In this document: one piece after another, positions 46,911 to 58,300 of the stretch
How positions within the stretch are numbered: the stretch's first letter is position 1
Layout: the number at the start of each line of letters is the position of its first letter
Assembly: GCF_018873765.1 (NCBI RefSeq)
Contig: NC_057916.1
Location: forward strand, 26,628,501 to 26,692,500
DNA length: 64,000 bases
Origin: Telopea speciosissima
Lineage: Eukaryota > Streptophyta > Magnoliopsida > Proteales > Proteaceae
Direction of reading: 5' to 3'
Position numbers and translations under genes: made by a program
The notes under the pieces: generated by a model
Told to the model about the DNA's origin: nothing
The model's input: only the letters and a program-made list of their open reading frames with translations
Databases searched by the model: none

Positions 46911-47946
46911 TTATTCGTCTTCACAAGATGCTTTCTCTCCAAAGAAATCGAAGAATGGTTGTTCTCCACAACCCTCTTCACAACTCAAAGTATTTGATTC
47001 TTCAGTCACTGAAGTAATTCTGAATGAATTCGAAGAAGACCTACCCATCTCCAAGATTCCAGTTGGGTGCAGTGGGAAAAGAGCCAATGTTTCGTTGCCA
47101 CAGCTACTGTTGTTTCTGTTCGTCACGATTCCCTCGTTTCCATCGCCTCCTTCGTCTACCTTATCCATTGACTGTCTCCTCTTGGTGCTACTAGGCAATA
47201 ACACTTTTGGATACTGTGGTGGCGGTGGTGGTGATGGTGGAGGATAAAACCCTATTCCTCCACTATGTTGCATGTAGTAATATGGACTGCAAACAACTAT
47301 TAAAAAAAACCAATGTGTGTGTTAAGAATTTAGGTAAAACTAATCCTCAAAAACTAGTCATTTAAAAGAGGCTGTCCAAGTACTTAAAACCCTTTATGTC
47401 TGGTTATTCACATCAGATGTGGGATTATTGCTTTTGCATAGAACCCTAACATATATGCACGAAGATAACAGAAGAAAATCTTGAGTTCAACAAACCCACA
47501 ACATTAATTGGAAATTTTTTTTTTGAAGAAAATCTACTAAAAATGAATTCAAGAAGAACAGTTCATTTGAAAATGAAGGTTAAAAGATGAGGAAGAAACA
47601 AACCGTTGGTGCAAGGAGGAGAAGGATGAGCAGGAATGAGAAGAGATGGAGAAGGAGGTTGTTTATTATGAAGAAAGCGATTGACAAGTGCGATGTTTTC
47701 TTGCTTCTGCTTCTGTCTCTGTCTTGCCTTGTGGTTTTGAAACCAGTAGAACACGTTTTTTCCTTCGATATGACCGTACGCTCTGAGTCTACTGGTAATC
47801 TGTTGTATCTGTTCAGCACTGGGTGTTCTAATACCTTGTGTGTATAAACTCTCGAGCATACTTATCTGTTCCTTTGTCGGATTCCACCTTGAACTCGCCG
47901 GAGCCGCCTCTATAGGTGGTGCCATGTCGACGTTATTGTTCTCCAT
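46911..47946 (-). CDS. WOX2: WUSCHEL-related homeobox 2 transcription factor
   Basis: Nuclear regulator; in Arabidopsis WOX2 patterns the apical embryo. Exon 1 (47604-47946) and exon 2 (46911-47296) join by a 307-bp GT-AG intron in phase 1 to give 242 aa. The WUS-type homeodomain spans about residues 17-83: [58 protein letters not shown]. The run QRQKQKQE and the QGIRTPSA loop favour WOX2 over WUS, WOX1 or WOX3. Exon 2 holds a polyproline stretch, the WUS box TLALFPLHP (about residues 184-192) and the C-terminal EQPFFDFF motif that WOX2 proteins share. I chose Met at 47946: an in-frame upstream ATG (48027) sits between the TATA box and the expected transcription start. Confidence 0.93.
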
Positions 47947-48030
47947 ATTGTGATGGATGGATGAACAGTAATCACAACTCACAACAGTTGTAGGGTTAAG
48001 AAGGGTAGAGAGGTGTACATCGTGCATGTC

Positions 48031-48037
48031 TTTTATA
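48031..48037 (-). promoter_or_regulatory. TATA box of WOX2
   Basis: TATAAAA on the minus strand, about 85 bp before the chosen start codon. Transcription would begin near 48000-48010. Confidence 0.6.
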
Positions 48038-48102
48038 TCCTTGTTTTGTGTTACTATTTAAAAGTCTGTTTTGCATTTATGGGGATTAGGAGGCGTGCAG
48101 AG

Positions 48103-48103
<1 letters not shown>

Positions 48104-48134
<31 letters not shown>
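48104..48134. repeat. (GA)n tract in the WOX2 promoter
   Basis: About 14 AG/GA units. A second (GA)n tract lies at 48412-48437 and a shorter one near 48708-48720. GA/CT tracts near plant promoters can bind BPC/GAGA-binding proteins; function here is unproved. Confidence 0.85.
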
Positions 48135-48136
<2 letters not shown>

Positions 48137-48439
48137 TAGAAACCCCTCATATGTTTGCTGGCTTGTGTTTGAGTCTCTCTGTCTTTCTCACTTGACTCTT
48201 GACATGCGTATGGTTTTTGGTGCTTAAACATCTCTGAAAACATGGTGGGAAGCGGCTGAGCGTCGTCAGGATTCATATCTTTGTTGGAGAATGGACATAT
48301 TGGGCATGTGGATGAAAGGACAAAGTTACCCTTGAGAAGTGGAAAAAGAGTATTATTATGAAAGGGATCATTGGTCCTTGCTATAGCTAGCTCTCCCCTC
48401 GGGAATGGATGAGAGAGAGAGAGAGAGAGAGAGAGAGTC

Positions 48440-50228
48440 TCAGGGAGGAGGGCTCATAGAAGTCCACTATTGTAGCCCGCCCAACAATGGATGGTTGGTG
48501 CAGAGAGTAGCAGCTGCAGAGTCCATGAATGCCCAGTCAAGAGGTCATAAGAGGGGAAAGAAGAGGAGGGCATGTTTGTCATCATCGAAAATGGTCAGGC
48601 GGTTGGGTTTGAAGGTGTAGAGGTTGTAGGGAGTAGGGCTTAGGGTTTTGGCTTTGGAAATTGGAGCAAAAGGAAAGATAACAGACGAAGAGGATGCTTA
48701 TTTACAGAGAGAGAGAGAGAATGGGTGGTGGAAGGGAGACCAAACGGCGTTCCAATGCCCGGGTCGAAACTCAAAAGGGTTTTTTTGGGTATTTCAGTTA
48801 AAGGCACTCGAGTCGACTCACTCACTCGTCGCCGTGGTGGTTCTAACTCTGGCCTATGATGAAACTGAAAGTGCTACCAAGTTAGGCCTTAGGATTCTGG
48901 TGCCGGCGTGCCGATACCTTTCAGCGCCACCTCGTGATCCTCGATATTTCAAAGTCTCTCTTTTCTTTGTAATTAATTTATGGTATTGGTTTCCCGTTGC
49001 CAGCCAGCCAGCCAGCACCAACTTGGATGCATTTACGTAGAGCCAATTCGTTCATTAACCTTTAATTATTATTTATCAGCAGTCGTACACGGGAATGCAC
49101 AGCCTGTTTCCTTAATCACTCAGACCATTGGGTTTCAGAATACGGTTGAGACTTTGAGACGGTGGTTAGACTTGGAATGATTTCTATGTCAATTTAGGAA
49201 TGACTTCATGAAATAGGCTACAAATAAATTTGTAGTCAAAAAAATTGAATTGTTTCGATTATATTAATATGAAATATTTCAAAAATAAAAAAATTATTTG
49301 ATAATTCAATTTATAATAATAGATTTTCTATATGTGGTGGTGGCATGTCATGGTGGTGATGAGACCATTAGTAGAAGAAGAAGGGTGGTGTTTTGTTTTT
49401 AATATGAAATTATTACTTTGCCCATCACAAATTAACTTATGTGTTCATTAAAAACTAAGTGTGAAATCAAATGAAGTAGAAATTTTGAAACAGCTCTTCA
49501 GCTATTTTAAAATGCTTATTCAAGCAACTTCTATTTCACTAAAATAAAGAACAAAAAAGCAAATCAAACAATTTCTGAAACAGAAATCAGACAAAATCAA
49601 GCCCAAGAATGTATTATGAGAATGCATAAATAACACATCCAGGATTATTTGTTGAGTTTTCATTTTGGGTTTCTTTTTTTAATATCTATTCTTATTAAGA
49701 AATTCAAGTTTTGGTGTTCTCTTAATTTTCAAAATTCATTCCAATCGAAAAATGGAATTATTCACTTCACCTTTGGATTTATAAATACCCTTCTAGGTTT
49801 TAGTATTTTCAAAAATACCCTTTAAAATCCCATTTCCTTGATTGCCAACACAGTAACAAGAACATATTAAGGTGATAGCAACAAAATTTTGCTCCCCATA
49901 CACGATGGGTTATTAAGGTGAAAAAAAAATATAGAGATGAAAATTATATTTAGAAAAAGATTCTCTGAGCCACTAGGGAAGGGGTACGCTAGTTAGCACC
50001 CTTTCTATCTCTCTCCTCTTCGTATGAAATGATCTAGTTGCTCTCTTATATGCATAATCATTACATCGCACTTTATTGATGCACTGTTTTGTAGAGTGGC
50101 CGAACTAACCGCTGACATAAACTGAACATACTGTATCGAACGGTATGCAAGAGACACGTTTTGTCTGCACAAAAGGGTGCCCAACCCATGTGGCACTTGG
50201 CACATGGCACGATAAATAATAGGAAAAA
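48440..50228. other. Spacer upstream of WOX2
   Basis: No gene was recognised. It contains moderate-GC sequence to about 49030 and is AT-rich after that. Open frames here (such as 48648-49040) have no recognisable family. Confidence 0.4.
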
Positions 50229-50640
50229 TTACATGATTAGCTACTTTTGGGTTTTCATTTACAAAACTGTCCACCTTATGTTTGAGTTAACAAAAATAGA
50301 CAAAAACAAGTTTAGTTTTACAAAACTAGACAAAACAGTGACTCTCCTTCCTTCCTCAGCAGTTCCCCTTTGAAAAAATCTCTTTTTTTTTTTTCCTCTG
50401 TTACTTGGGGTAGCAGAGAATGGCGGTGGCTAGGACAAGGGTAGGGTTACAGGGAATGGAGGATGCCTGGGCGAGAAGGCAATGGCAGGGGTAAAAATAT
50501 CTAAAAAAGGAAGTGCGGGAGGGAGAGACACTATTTTGTCTAGTTTTGTAAACCTTAACTTGTTTTTGTCTATTTTTGTTAACTCAAACATAGGGTGGAC
50601 AATTTTGTAAATGAAAACCCAAAAGTAGCTAAACATGTAA
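50229..50640. mobile_element. Foldback element with about 118-bp inverted arms
   Basis: The left arm (about 50229-50347) and right arm (about 50521-50640) are near-perfect reverse complements, sharing AGCTACTTTTGGGTTTTCAT, GTTTGAGTTAACAAAAATAG and ACAAAACTAGACAAAA. The 170-bp loop holds no gene. Long arms suggest a Mutator-like or foldback MITE; a target duplication was not fixed. Confidence 0.85.
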
Positions 50641-50908
50641 TAATATAAGAGGATGACTCCCTCCTTGTGATTGAAGACTTGAAAATTGATAGTAATTGAT
50701 GTATATTCCTTTCCCTGTGGTGTTTTACAAAGGCCAACTATCGATGGGCTTGGGCTTGGTATTTTCCCTGAGCCCATCTTGGAAGAGAATTTTGCATGCC
50801 CTCACTGTTGCAAAATGGGCTTAAGAGTTCAGATCCTCTGCACATACGTTCATGTACAGGTCAGGTGCCAACACCTGTCCCTTTTGTTTCCAACGGTGCA
50901 TCGATCTA

Positions 50909-51076
50909 GTGGTGCATTGCACTGCGGGCTTGAGAGCTTGACACGTGGATGATACTTCATCCATTGACCTAGTTTTTTTTTTTCTTTCTTTCTTTCTTTC
51001 TTCTTGAGTTCAGGACCATTAGATGTCGCACCAATCCATTTGTCAAGCTCTCAAACCCGCATGGCAATGCACTGTA
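50909..51076. repeat. Foldback repeat (MITE-like)
   Basis: GTGCATTGCACTGCGGGCTT and GAGAGCTTGACA on the left are matched inversely by TGTCAAGCTCTCAAACCCGC and ATGGCAATGCACTG on the right. A (TTTC)n tract lies near the centre. Confidence 0.65.
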
Positions 51077-53030
51077 GAGGAATTTTTTTCATAAATACCC
51101 TTCTTCACCTTTTATATAGCAAAGAGTGGGATGGTACCTAATCCGTACCTAATCCTCTCCCCACCTCGGTCTCTTACCTATTGTAATTCATTTTTTACCT
51201 AAATAGGCTTATTAAATTCCCCCCCCCCCCCCCACCATGAGGTTTATTATAAGTGTACTTAAAGTTATCTTTGTTGAATGGTTAAGTCATTTTCCTTTTA
51301 GTCATCGGTAGGTTAGCATAGTTGTTCATCAAATGGTCAATAGTATTTGTCTTCTATCATCCTTTTTTTTTAATTATTTTATTTTAATCTTTTTAGGATT
51401 AGAAAAGTTATGACTCACATTCCATCCATTGAAAATCTAATACAGCACCAGAAAGAAAAAAATTCTTTAATCTTTTCTTCTTTTTTTATCTTTTTAGGGT
51501 TCAAAAGTCATGAATCAAAATCTATCCTTCGAAAATTTAATACACCAACAAAGAGAAGAAAACCCCTTTTTTATTTGGAAGGGAGGTTTTGTAAGGGAAA
51601 ACTTATTACACAATATTTGCATTTTGCAATAAAGAGGAAACTTAATACCATGGATACCTAAACTGACTTAAAAATTTAAATCTTAAGATACCCAGATAAC
51701 TCAACTCTTGTGAGAAGGATAAGAGTAACAAAACCTTGCTAATTTAGCTAAGTGGTGAGGGTAAGGGTGGACATGCATTATCTGCATAGCTAAATGGGTG
51801 GGGTATCGATGATATACTAATATTTCAGCCCAAAATCTTAAGGCATTAACTGGAGAGAGCTCCTTAAGCATATGAAGGCACTGAGGATTGAATTTAACAA
51901 ATGTGAGTGAGACTATACGCCTGTAACTCCCATCATTTCAATACTCCTTTCTATGTATAGTTTAACCATAGTTGGTTATACAAGTGGACAGATAACTTAG
52001 AAAAGACAACAAATGGACTTGAACTTTGATACCATGTCAGAAAATTTAATCCAAAACCAAAAGACATTTGGTGAAAAATGCTTCTCAAGCATATGAAGCA
52101 CCAAGGATCGAATATAATCGATATAAAACTATACCTTAGTATGTATCATACAATATATGTTATATATATTTACCTATCCAAAAGGGACATTTAGGCCATG
52201 TTTCATACAATATATGTAATATACTTGGGCTTTAAACTTTAGGCCATAGGTACTCATAGCCCATGGCACAATAGCCCAAATCCTTAGCATGGTCATCTTT
52301 TTTATGTTTTATTTTATTTAATTAATAGATGGTTTTTTTTTGGCAAACAATTAATAGATAGTTATTGTAATGGGTTGTGTGTTAATGTTGATATTTTTCT
52401 ATTTATAATGTTAAGTTATATGTATCTTTTAATATTTTATTAAATATTAGGCTAAATTTCATGATTGTAGGCTGCTGTACTCACCTTACTTGTCTACTCC
52501 TTATGTAATGGAAAATTTTACCCTGCACTTGGTGATAAGGATAAGACTTCAAGCCTTGGTGAAGTGGATGTAAGTAAGGCTTATTCCATGCAACAAAAAA
52601 CTCATTTGCCACTTGGCCAACTCTAATTAAGCATAACAACAAGTAAGCAGGGATCTTGGGGCTTACCACTTATTTTATTTGGTAATAAAAACAAAACATA
52701 CATTAGAAGCTAAAAAACTCAGATACATTATCAGATATGTTGTTCCTCTTTTGTTTAGTACTCCTAGCCTTAACTGCTAACTGATGAGCTGGTGTTATAA
52801 GATATCTAACCTTTTGTTTTAATACAAAACAAAGTAAAGGATTTCAAAATGGATTTGATATCAAATAAAACTGAAAAGAGTTCCCTATGGCCAATGGTAA
52901 GGGAAAATTTTGGTCTTCTGCAGCCCCCAATCGTAGGCATACAGTTGGAATAATTCCTTTCTCCTTTGGGTTCATAAATACTCTCTTAGGTTTTTGTATT
53001 TTTCATAATACCTTTTTCGATTTCAAATCG
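51077..53030. other. AT-rich spacer
   Basis: No gene was recognised. A C-run lies at about 51220-51234, and a poly(A)-tailed microinsertion at 52320-52359. Confidence 0.4.
52320..52359 (-). repeat. Poly(A)-tailed microinsertion with 11-bp target duplication
   Basis: AATTAATAGAT at 52320-52330 recurs at 52349-52359. The 18-base insert reads on minus GTTTGCC, an A run, then CC. Confidence 0.6.
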
Positions 53031-53563
53031 GCGCTTACAATTGGGGCAGCAGGAGCATAGCTACAACCCAGACAATAGCCAATTTTTGTCCAATGGTAAG
53101 AGTCTTGTGTCACCAAATGAACCAAATTCTAACAATCAGTCCAAACATCGATGTAATCGACGTTTAAATCTCGAGTTTTTTGCAATCCCTGGAGCAATGC
53201 CCTTGCTTTGGCTTCTTGTGCACTCCTTTTAAATCCAAAATCCATACAAACTGATATAAAGTTATACCAACCCAACTCACAAGAATCTTTTGCAAAACTC
53301 TCAATCACATATAATTGTAGTAAAGCTCGGTGATGAGTGCTCAAAAATAAATTACAGGGTTAAGTTGGCGTTACAGGAGGGGTGGATCATGGATAGTAAT
53401 ATGAAAAGTGAGGTTTAAGTCTGCAACCTATTTAGATATATTGGTCAATATCCTATAAGGGTTAGGTGGACAACCTGATGACAAACAATGATTCCTCATT
53501 TGTCATAAGAAAAAACAAGTAATTGAAGGAAAAAAAAAAACCGAAATAAAAAATGACTATTAA

Positions 53564-53710
53564 CAGCTGTCTAGTTCAGTTGGTGAGTCGTAGTGCGTTT
53601 CATGCTTTTGCTCGTCAAAAGGTCTCGAATTCGAGTTTCCTGACTAGTACCTTACTCCCTCCCCATATCACTCTCCCCCCTATAAATAAATAGATAAATA
53701 TATATACATA
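53564..53710 (+). repeat. tRNA-derived SINE
   Basis: Box A-like TGTCTAGTTCAGTTGGTGAG at about 53568, box B-like GGTCTCGAATTCGAGTTTCC at 53621-53640, and an A/T-rich tail with ATAAATA repeats at 53680-53710. It is not a tRNA gene because the stems do not close. Confidence 0.65.
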
Positions 53711-53725
53711 TAAACTCCCAATCCC

Positions 53726-53771
53726 AATTCCTATTTGTGATTTTACCAAAAAAAAATTCCTATTTGTGATT
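53726..53771 (+). repeat. 12-bp LINE-tail microinsertion with 17-bp target duplication
   Basis: AATTCCTATTTGTGATT at 53726-53742 is repeated exactly at 53755-53771. The 12-bp insert TTACCAAAAAAA matches the TTACC-poly(A) 3' end of the LINE at 31874. This is a textbook TPRT footprint with almost no cargo. Confidence 0.8.
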
Positions 53772-54433
53772 GATAGATACCCCGCCTAGACTTAAAATTT
53801 GAGCTAAGGGGACTGGATGAAGGAAAATACTTGACTTCAAGTATTCGGCCCCACAAACAGTCTTTATTGGTCAATAACTTCCAACCAAGTTTCATAATCA
53901 ATGAGATATTATGAAAGGAACTCAACCTAAAAGTCTAAAACCCAGGCCACGAAGAGGTTTAATTAGGTTTACATATTTTAGACCAAGAGATTAAGGGAAA
54001 GTTTCTCCAAAAAGAGGCATTGATTGAGGCTAGAGATAAGCATATGGATTTATGAAGAATTCCAGTCACATCTAACTAGCTATATGACCCACCAAAAAAA
54101 ATCCCATATAAACAAAAATAAGTGCAAAACAAACACTTCTCTACCCAATGTAGAGTACTAGAGTAGCTAACCCTGCCCCTAAGTTGTGTTCTACTTTTTT
54201 CCCCCTATTTTTAACTTTGTTTTTTCTTTAAATGGGAGTGATCTCTTCCGCTCATAATGTGACCCTGTATTGGACTCTCATATAATCATTAACTGGTGAT
54301 GGGACCCTGTGATTGAAATCCCATGTCATTGTTAATTCTCATTCCTATCATACTCAATAAAAAATTATCTTTAAAAAAAAAAAACCTTTTCCCCATTTTA
54401 CCAAAAGTGAAGATACGGAGTGAGTCGGGAAAA

Positions 54434-54595
54434 TTATCACTTCAATTTGCCTGTCCGTCAATTTTCTTAATTCCTCTAATAGAAGGAGATGGACCCCACC
54501 CAGACAGTGTGTTCGGGCAGGGGGTAGGGTGATCATTTTTGCTCCCTATTAGATGAAATTGAGGAAATTGAGGAACAAACAAATTGAGGGGATAA
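54434..54595. repeat. Foldback MITE, family member 2
   Basis: Ends TTATCACTTCAATTT and the inverted AAATTGAGGGGATAA. The centre GGACCCCACCCAGACAGTGT, GTTCGGGCAGGGGGTAGGGT matches the element at 37432-37586. Confidence 0.72.
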
Positions 54596-54740
54596 AGATA
54601 AAGATCCAGTCGAGTCGAGTGACTGGCCACTGGAACTTCTTCCAGACACTGGATGGTTTAGGGATTTAAATGACGGCCCGTAGAGTCAACTCGTCTTTTA
54701 GAAAACCTAGAAGCTCGGCATTAGAGAAGTAGTTTTATGT

Positions 54741-54872
54741 TGGGAGTGTGGCCTACGCCAGCAATCCCATGTGTCTATCTCTCTCCTCCTCAAATCAAGG
54801 GGCAAAAGTGTCTTTTCATATGGAAAGGAGAGAGATAGACTCATAGGAGTGCTGATGTAGTCTACACTCCCA
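54741..54872. repeat. Foldback MITE
   Basis: TGGGAGTGTGGCCTACG... and GTCTATCTCTCTCC on the left pair with GGAGAGAGATAGAC and ...ACACTCCCA on the right, arms about 47 bp with few mismatches. Confidence 0.75.
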
Positions 54873-56116
54873 GAGAGATTTCTTTTTTCCATTTAAAAAA
54901 TATGAAAAAATCAGAGGAAAAAATCAAGGAATCACTTGGCAATGCATTTTGAGTTTATATCATTCGACAAAAGATGGGAATCAAGGAGTTAAGGGTTTCT
55001 TACTATTTTAGAATCCGGATTTATTGTTTTACTCAACTCAGCTTCTAAGTCAATCGAGTTTGTCATGACTAGAGTTAAAATAACAATTCTTATTTGACTC
55101 AAATGATTTATGATAAAGTCTTGTAATTTTTTACCCTGACCTAGTCTACATCACTCTTAATTATTTTGACTTGACTCGGGCAACTCACCCCACTCAAAAT
55201 CCGAATTTCCAACTATGATTTTGCCCATTAATTTGAATAAAAATCGATTTAAACCAAAATAACCTCAATAGGTATCGACATCAGTATTGGTATTGATATA
55301 GGTAACGATATCGGTATTCGATAAGTATTGTTTGATATACGATACCGAAAATATAGATCTAACACGTTTAACCTTCCTAAAGACGGCACAGTCCATTACG
55401 TTTCCTTTTCCTTGAGCAGGAATAGCGCTTTGGACGGTTAGACCCTGTGTGTAAAATTGTAATCTATCACGCTTTAACCTTCCAAAAACGACAAGCTCTC
55501 ATACTTTCCCTTTGCACCCATGTGAGCAGCCCTCGAAGACTGCGACCTCTCTTTAACCTTTCCCTGTTGAAGGGATTGCCGATTCCAGAATTGATGGTGG
55601 TTCATGGATTCCTGATCCCATTGCATTATAGTCCCCGTGTATTACTCAGGTAAACAATGAAGTTTTTCGTTAATTTAAGTGGATCTGTTCTCCTGGATGG
55701 TCGATTATTGTCTTGTTAAACTGAAAAAGAAAACTGAAGTTCCTAACAGTTTTGGCGAGATGGGTTGTGTGATTTCTACGCTAAAGGCGAGAACCTTATA
55801 ATCATAGCTTGTTGATTTATAATTTGATTTTTTCAGTAAAAAGTAGTGTTTTTAGCTATTTTGATTAGTGGATGGTTTTGGGTTTTGTTATTTTCAGGCA
55901 AAGAAGGTTTGTCAATTTGTTTTTGGCTTTTGAATTTGTCTCTGGAGAGTGGGATTGTTTCTGAAGTTCTTGATTTAGATTAGTGGGGTCTGTGAATATA
56001 ATTGGGTGGTTTTGAAATAAAAAAAATTTCAGACCTAGCTGAGATTTTGGATATTGAAGCGAGATCTTGAAGAAAGAATATCGATAGTAGATGTGGAATG
56101 TGATCGTGGAGCGAGG
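54873..56116. other. 5' flank of the membrane-protein gene
   Basis: The leader and promoter of the gene at 56117 should lie here. Possible leader intron: donor GTAAACAATG near 55650, acceptors TTTTCAG near 55898 or ATTTCAG near 56030 (inference only). Confidence 0.4.
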
Positions 56117-57079
56117 ATGAGGCCTTTGAGTAGTTTAGGAATTGGTCTAATTCTGGTGTTCGGTTGTCTGCTCTTAGCTCTTGTTGCAGAGCTCTACTAC
56201 TTGTTATGGTGGAAAAAGAGGGTCACCGACAGAGAGATTGAAGATGATTACAATAGTCCTGCAAGAGAGCTATTTTATACCTTCTGCTGGAAAAAACCAC
56301 CGTTGTTGAGTTCCACAGCCTTGAATTCTCAGGAACTCTGCACCTCTGTGAGAATTACAGGAGCCCATGGTCATGAAACAGAGAATCAGCTTAACCTTCA
56401 TTCTGGGTCAAATAAGGATTTGTTACTGAAACCCTTTGAAGATGATACCATGGATTCGGAACTCTTGATGCTGCAGAATCTATGTGGACCTCCACGATTC
56501 CTCTTCACCATTAAAGAAGAGACGAAAGAAGATTTGGAGTCCGATGATGGGAAATCCAGAAGTGGAAAAAGCCGAAAAGGGTCAAGAAGTAGGAGCTTGA
56601 GTGATATCCTCCCCAATGTGGAGACCCCATTTTTAACTCCTATGCCTTCTCCACCGTTTTTTACTCCACCACTGACTCCTATAGACTCGTATAACCACCT
56701 TGGATTCAACCCTCTCTATGAATCTTCAACAGATGCAGAGCTGAACAGGGTAAGGTCTTCACCTCCTCCAAAATTCAAGTTCTTGAAAGATGCAGAGGAT
56801 AAACTGTACAGAAGAAAACTGATGGAAGAAGCTGAGAAAAAGATCCATCAAAATAATGGGTCTGTTCAAGATAGGGTGATCAAAGCATCTCCTGCTTCAT
56901 CTGTGATCCCAGAAGAGGAAGATGGATCTTTTATCACAATCATTGTTGGTAAAAACAAAGAAAAGGAGTTTCATCACCATTCGAGTACTTCACAGGTCCT
57001 ACCACTAGCTTGTTCTCCTCCCACAATCCAGCCAGATTATAGGAAACCCATCTTTCATTCAAGTCCCATGCTGAGATAA
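56117..57079 (+). CDS. Plant single-pass membrane protein of unknown function
   Basis: An intronless frame of 320 aa starting MRPLSSLGIGLILVFGCLLL. The frame is open 21 codons further upstream but without another ATG. A single hydrophobic helix (about residues 7-29) runs into ALVAELYYLLWWKKRVTDRE, a signature I recall from a family of unnamed plant transmembrane proteins. The rest is cytosolic-type and low-complexity: a Ser/Lys/Arg stretch (SRSGKSRKGSRSRSLSDILP), a Pro/Thr-rich block (PFLTPMPSPPFFTPPLTPID) that could be phosphorylated, and SSPPPKFKFLKDAEDKLYRR. A signal-anchor topology with a short N-terminus is likely. The function is unknown. Confidence 0.85.
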   Translation: MRPLSSLGIGLILVFGCLLLALVAELYYLLWWKKRVTDREIEDDYNSPARELFYTFCWKKPPLLSSTALNSQELCTSVRITGAHGHETENQLNLHSGSNKDLLLKPFEDDTMDSELLMLQNLCGPPRFLFTIKEETKEDLESDDGKSRSGKSRKGSRSRSLSDILPNVETPFLTPMPSPPFFTPPLTPIDSYNHLGFNPLYESSTDAELNRVRSSPPPKFKFLKDAEDKLYRRKLMEEAEKKIHQNNGSVQDRVIKASPASSVIPEEEDGSFITIIVGKNKEKEFHHHSSTSQVLPLACSPPTIQPDYRKPIFHSSPMLR

Positions 57080-58104
57080 AAAACCATGAAATGGGATTTG
57101 ATCTATCTTGCCCTCTCTCACTTTCCTCATCTCTTGATTAACTTTTCGTGATTAATATTAGGCTTGTTTGTGAACTTAGTAGAGAAATTTTAGCTCCATG
57201 TTTCTTTCTTTATATTGCATTTATCTGTTCCTTTGGTTGAGGTTGGGCTTGCAAGGCAGCCATGATTGATTTGTAGTACCTTTGCTTAAGGTATATTAGA
57301 ACCTTACCAAAGTAAAGAACTTTCTCTGCAACTTGAAGGGAATTTTATTGAAGGTTCATGGTAGCCATGGGAGAATTTGTGGGGTTTATTTGCAATTTTT
57401 ATTTTTCTCATCTTCTTTTAAACTGTTTGATACTCTGATATGGTATTCTGTAATCATTTGATGGAGGTGGTAATGGTTACCATTTGGTATTATTATTTTT
57501 TTTTAATGAAAAGTGATGGTTACCAACTTACCATTGCTCCTTGTCAAAAAGCTGAATTATATTCTCTAAGACCATGCCTTCTTTTTGTCCTTGTGGCATT
57601 TCCTTGCTAGTTTCTAGGGTGTATATAAAAGATCTTAATTCTTACCAAAAAAAAAATAAAAGATCTTAATTATTTACCAAAAAAAGAAGAGCCATATTAA
57701 TCTGGATTTTTTTTTTTATTTGAAGGAAAGCCATATTAATTTGTTGTACATAGAAACATTAGCCACATTATAATTATTAAGGATTTTCACATTTGTCTTC
57801 TTTAGTGTGACTTCACTTTAATGCTTTAAGGCCCAAAAGTTGAGCTTTACAGTTTACAGCAAATAAATGGGCCCCCAAATCCAATCCCACCAAATGTGTA
57901 AGAGTGTGGGGTATGTGCGAAGCAATCGATCGTGTGGAGTGTTCACGCGGATTAGCCGAAAGTTGCCGACCAGAGGCCCCACCGGCCCATCTTAACGAAT
58001 CAGTCATTCATGTACGTCTTATACATTTATAGGCTACTTTCTCTTGCTCTAAGCCTCTAATAAAAAGCAGAGAATGGGGATCATATGCACGGAAATGGAT
58101 TTCC
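57080..58104. other. 3' flank of the membrane-protein gene and spacer
   Basis: Holds the probable 3' UTR and the microinsertion at 57625-57671. No gene was recognised. Confidence 0.45.
57625..57671 (+). repeat. 15-bp LINE-tail microinsertion with 16-bp target duplication
   Basis: ATAAAAGATCTTAATT (57625-57640) repeats exactly at 57656-57671. The insert CTTACC plus a run of A matches the LINE 3' end at 31874. A second TTACC-A run follows at 57674-57687. Confidence 0.8.
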
Positions 58105-58300
58105 TTCAGCCGTGGCGGGAGCTGGAGGGTTCAGTGGTTCAGCCCCGCAAAACGATAGCAAAAGCAGAGGTGGGCTGGTCATTGCACAGGTGGGTTCCAC
58201 TTGGGTTCTATATGGGTTTCACCTGTGAAATAACCAACCCCCTGTTTATGGGGTGGTTTTCAAGCGTTGGATCCTCCAGCTCCCGCCACGGTTGGAGGAA
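58105..58300. repeat. Foldback MITE
   Basis: GCCGTGGCGGGAGCTGGAGG at 58109-58128 is matched inversely at 58273-58292 with one mismatch. The outer flanks TCCTTCAG/GGAGGAA extend the pairing. GATC..ATATGCA occurs on both sides as a possible imperfect target duplication. Confidence 0.7.

Larger units (their letters stand above)
53040..53930 (-). pseudogene. LINE ORF2 remnant, interrupted by a SINE
   Basis: The upstream part (53743-53930) encodes IMKLGWKLLTNKDCLWGRIL and EVKYFPSSS, as in the region after the RT of plant LINEs (GWRLLTNPDSLWARVLKAKYFP type). The downstream part (53129-53344) encodes AQEAKARALLQGLQKTRDL and IDVWTDC, as in the LINE RNase H. Between them lie a tRNA-derived SINE and a microinsertion. 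Confidence 0.7.

Noticed and set aside
48648-49040. 130-aa open frame upstream of WOX2
   Set aside because: Low-complexity GA-derived start, no domain, no splice or family support.
53564-53640. Possible tRNA gene
   Set aside because: Boxes A and B are present but the arms do not form a cloverleaf, and an A-rich SINE tail follows.
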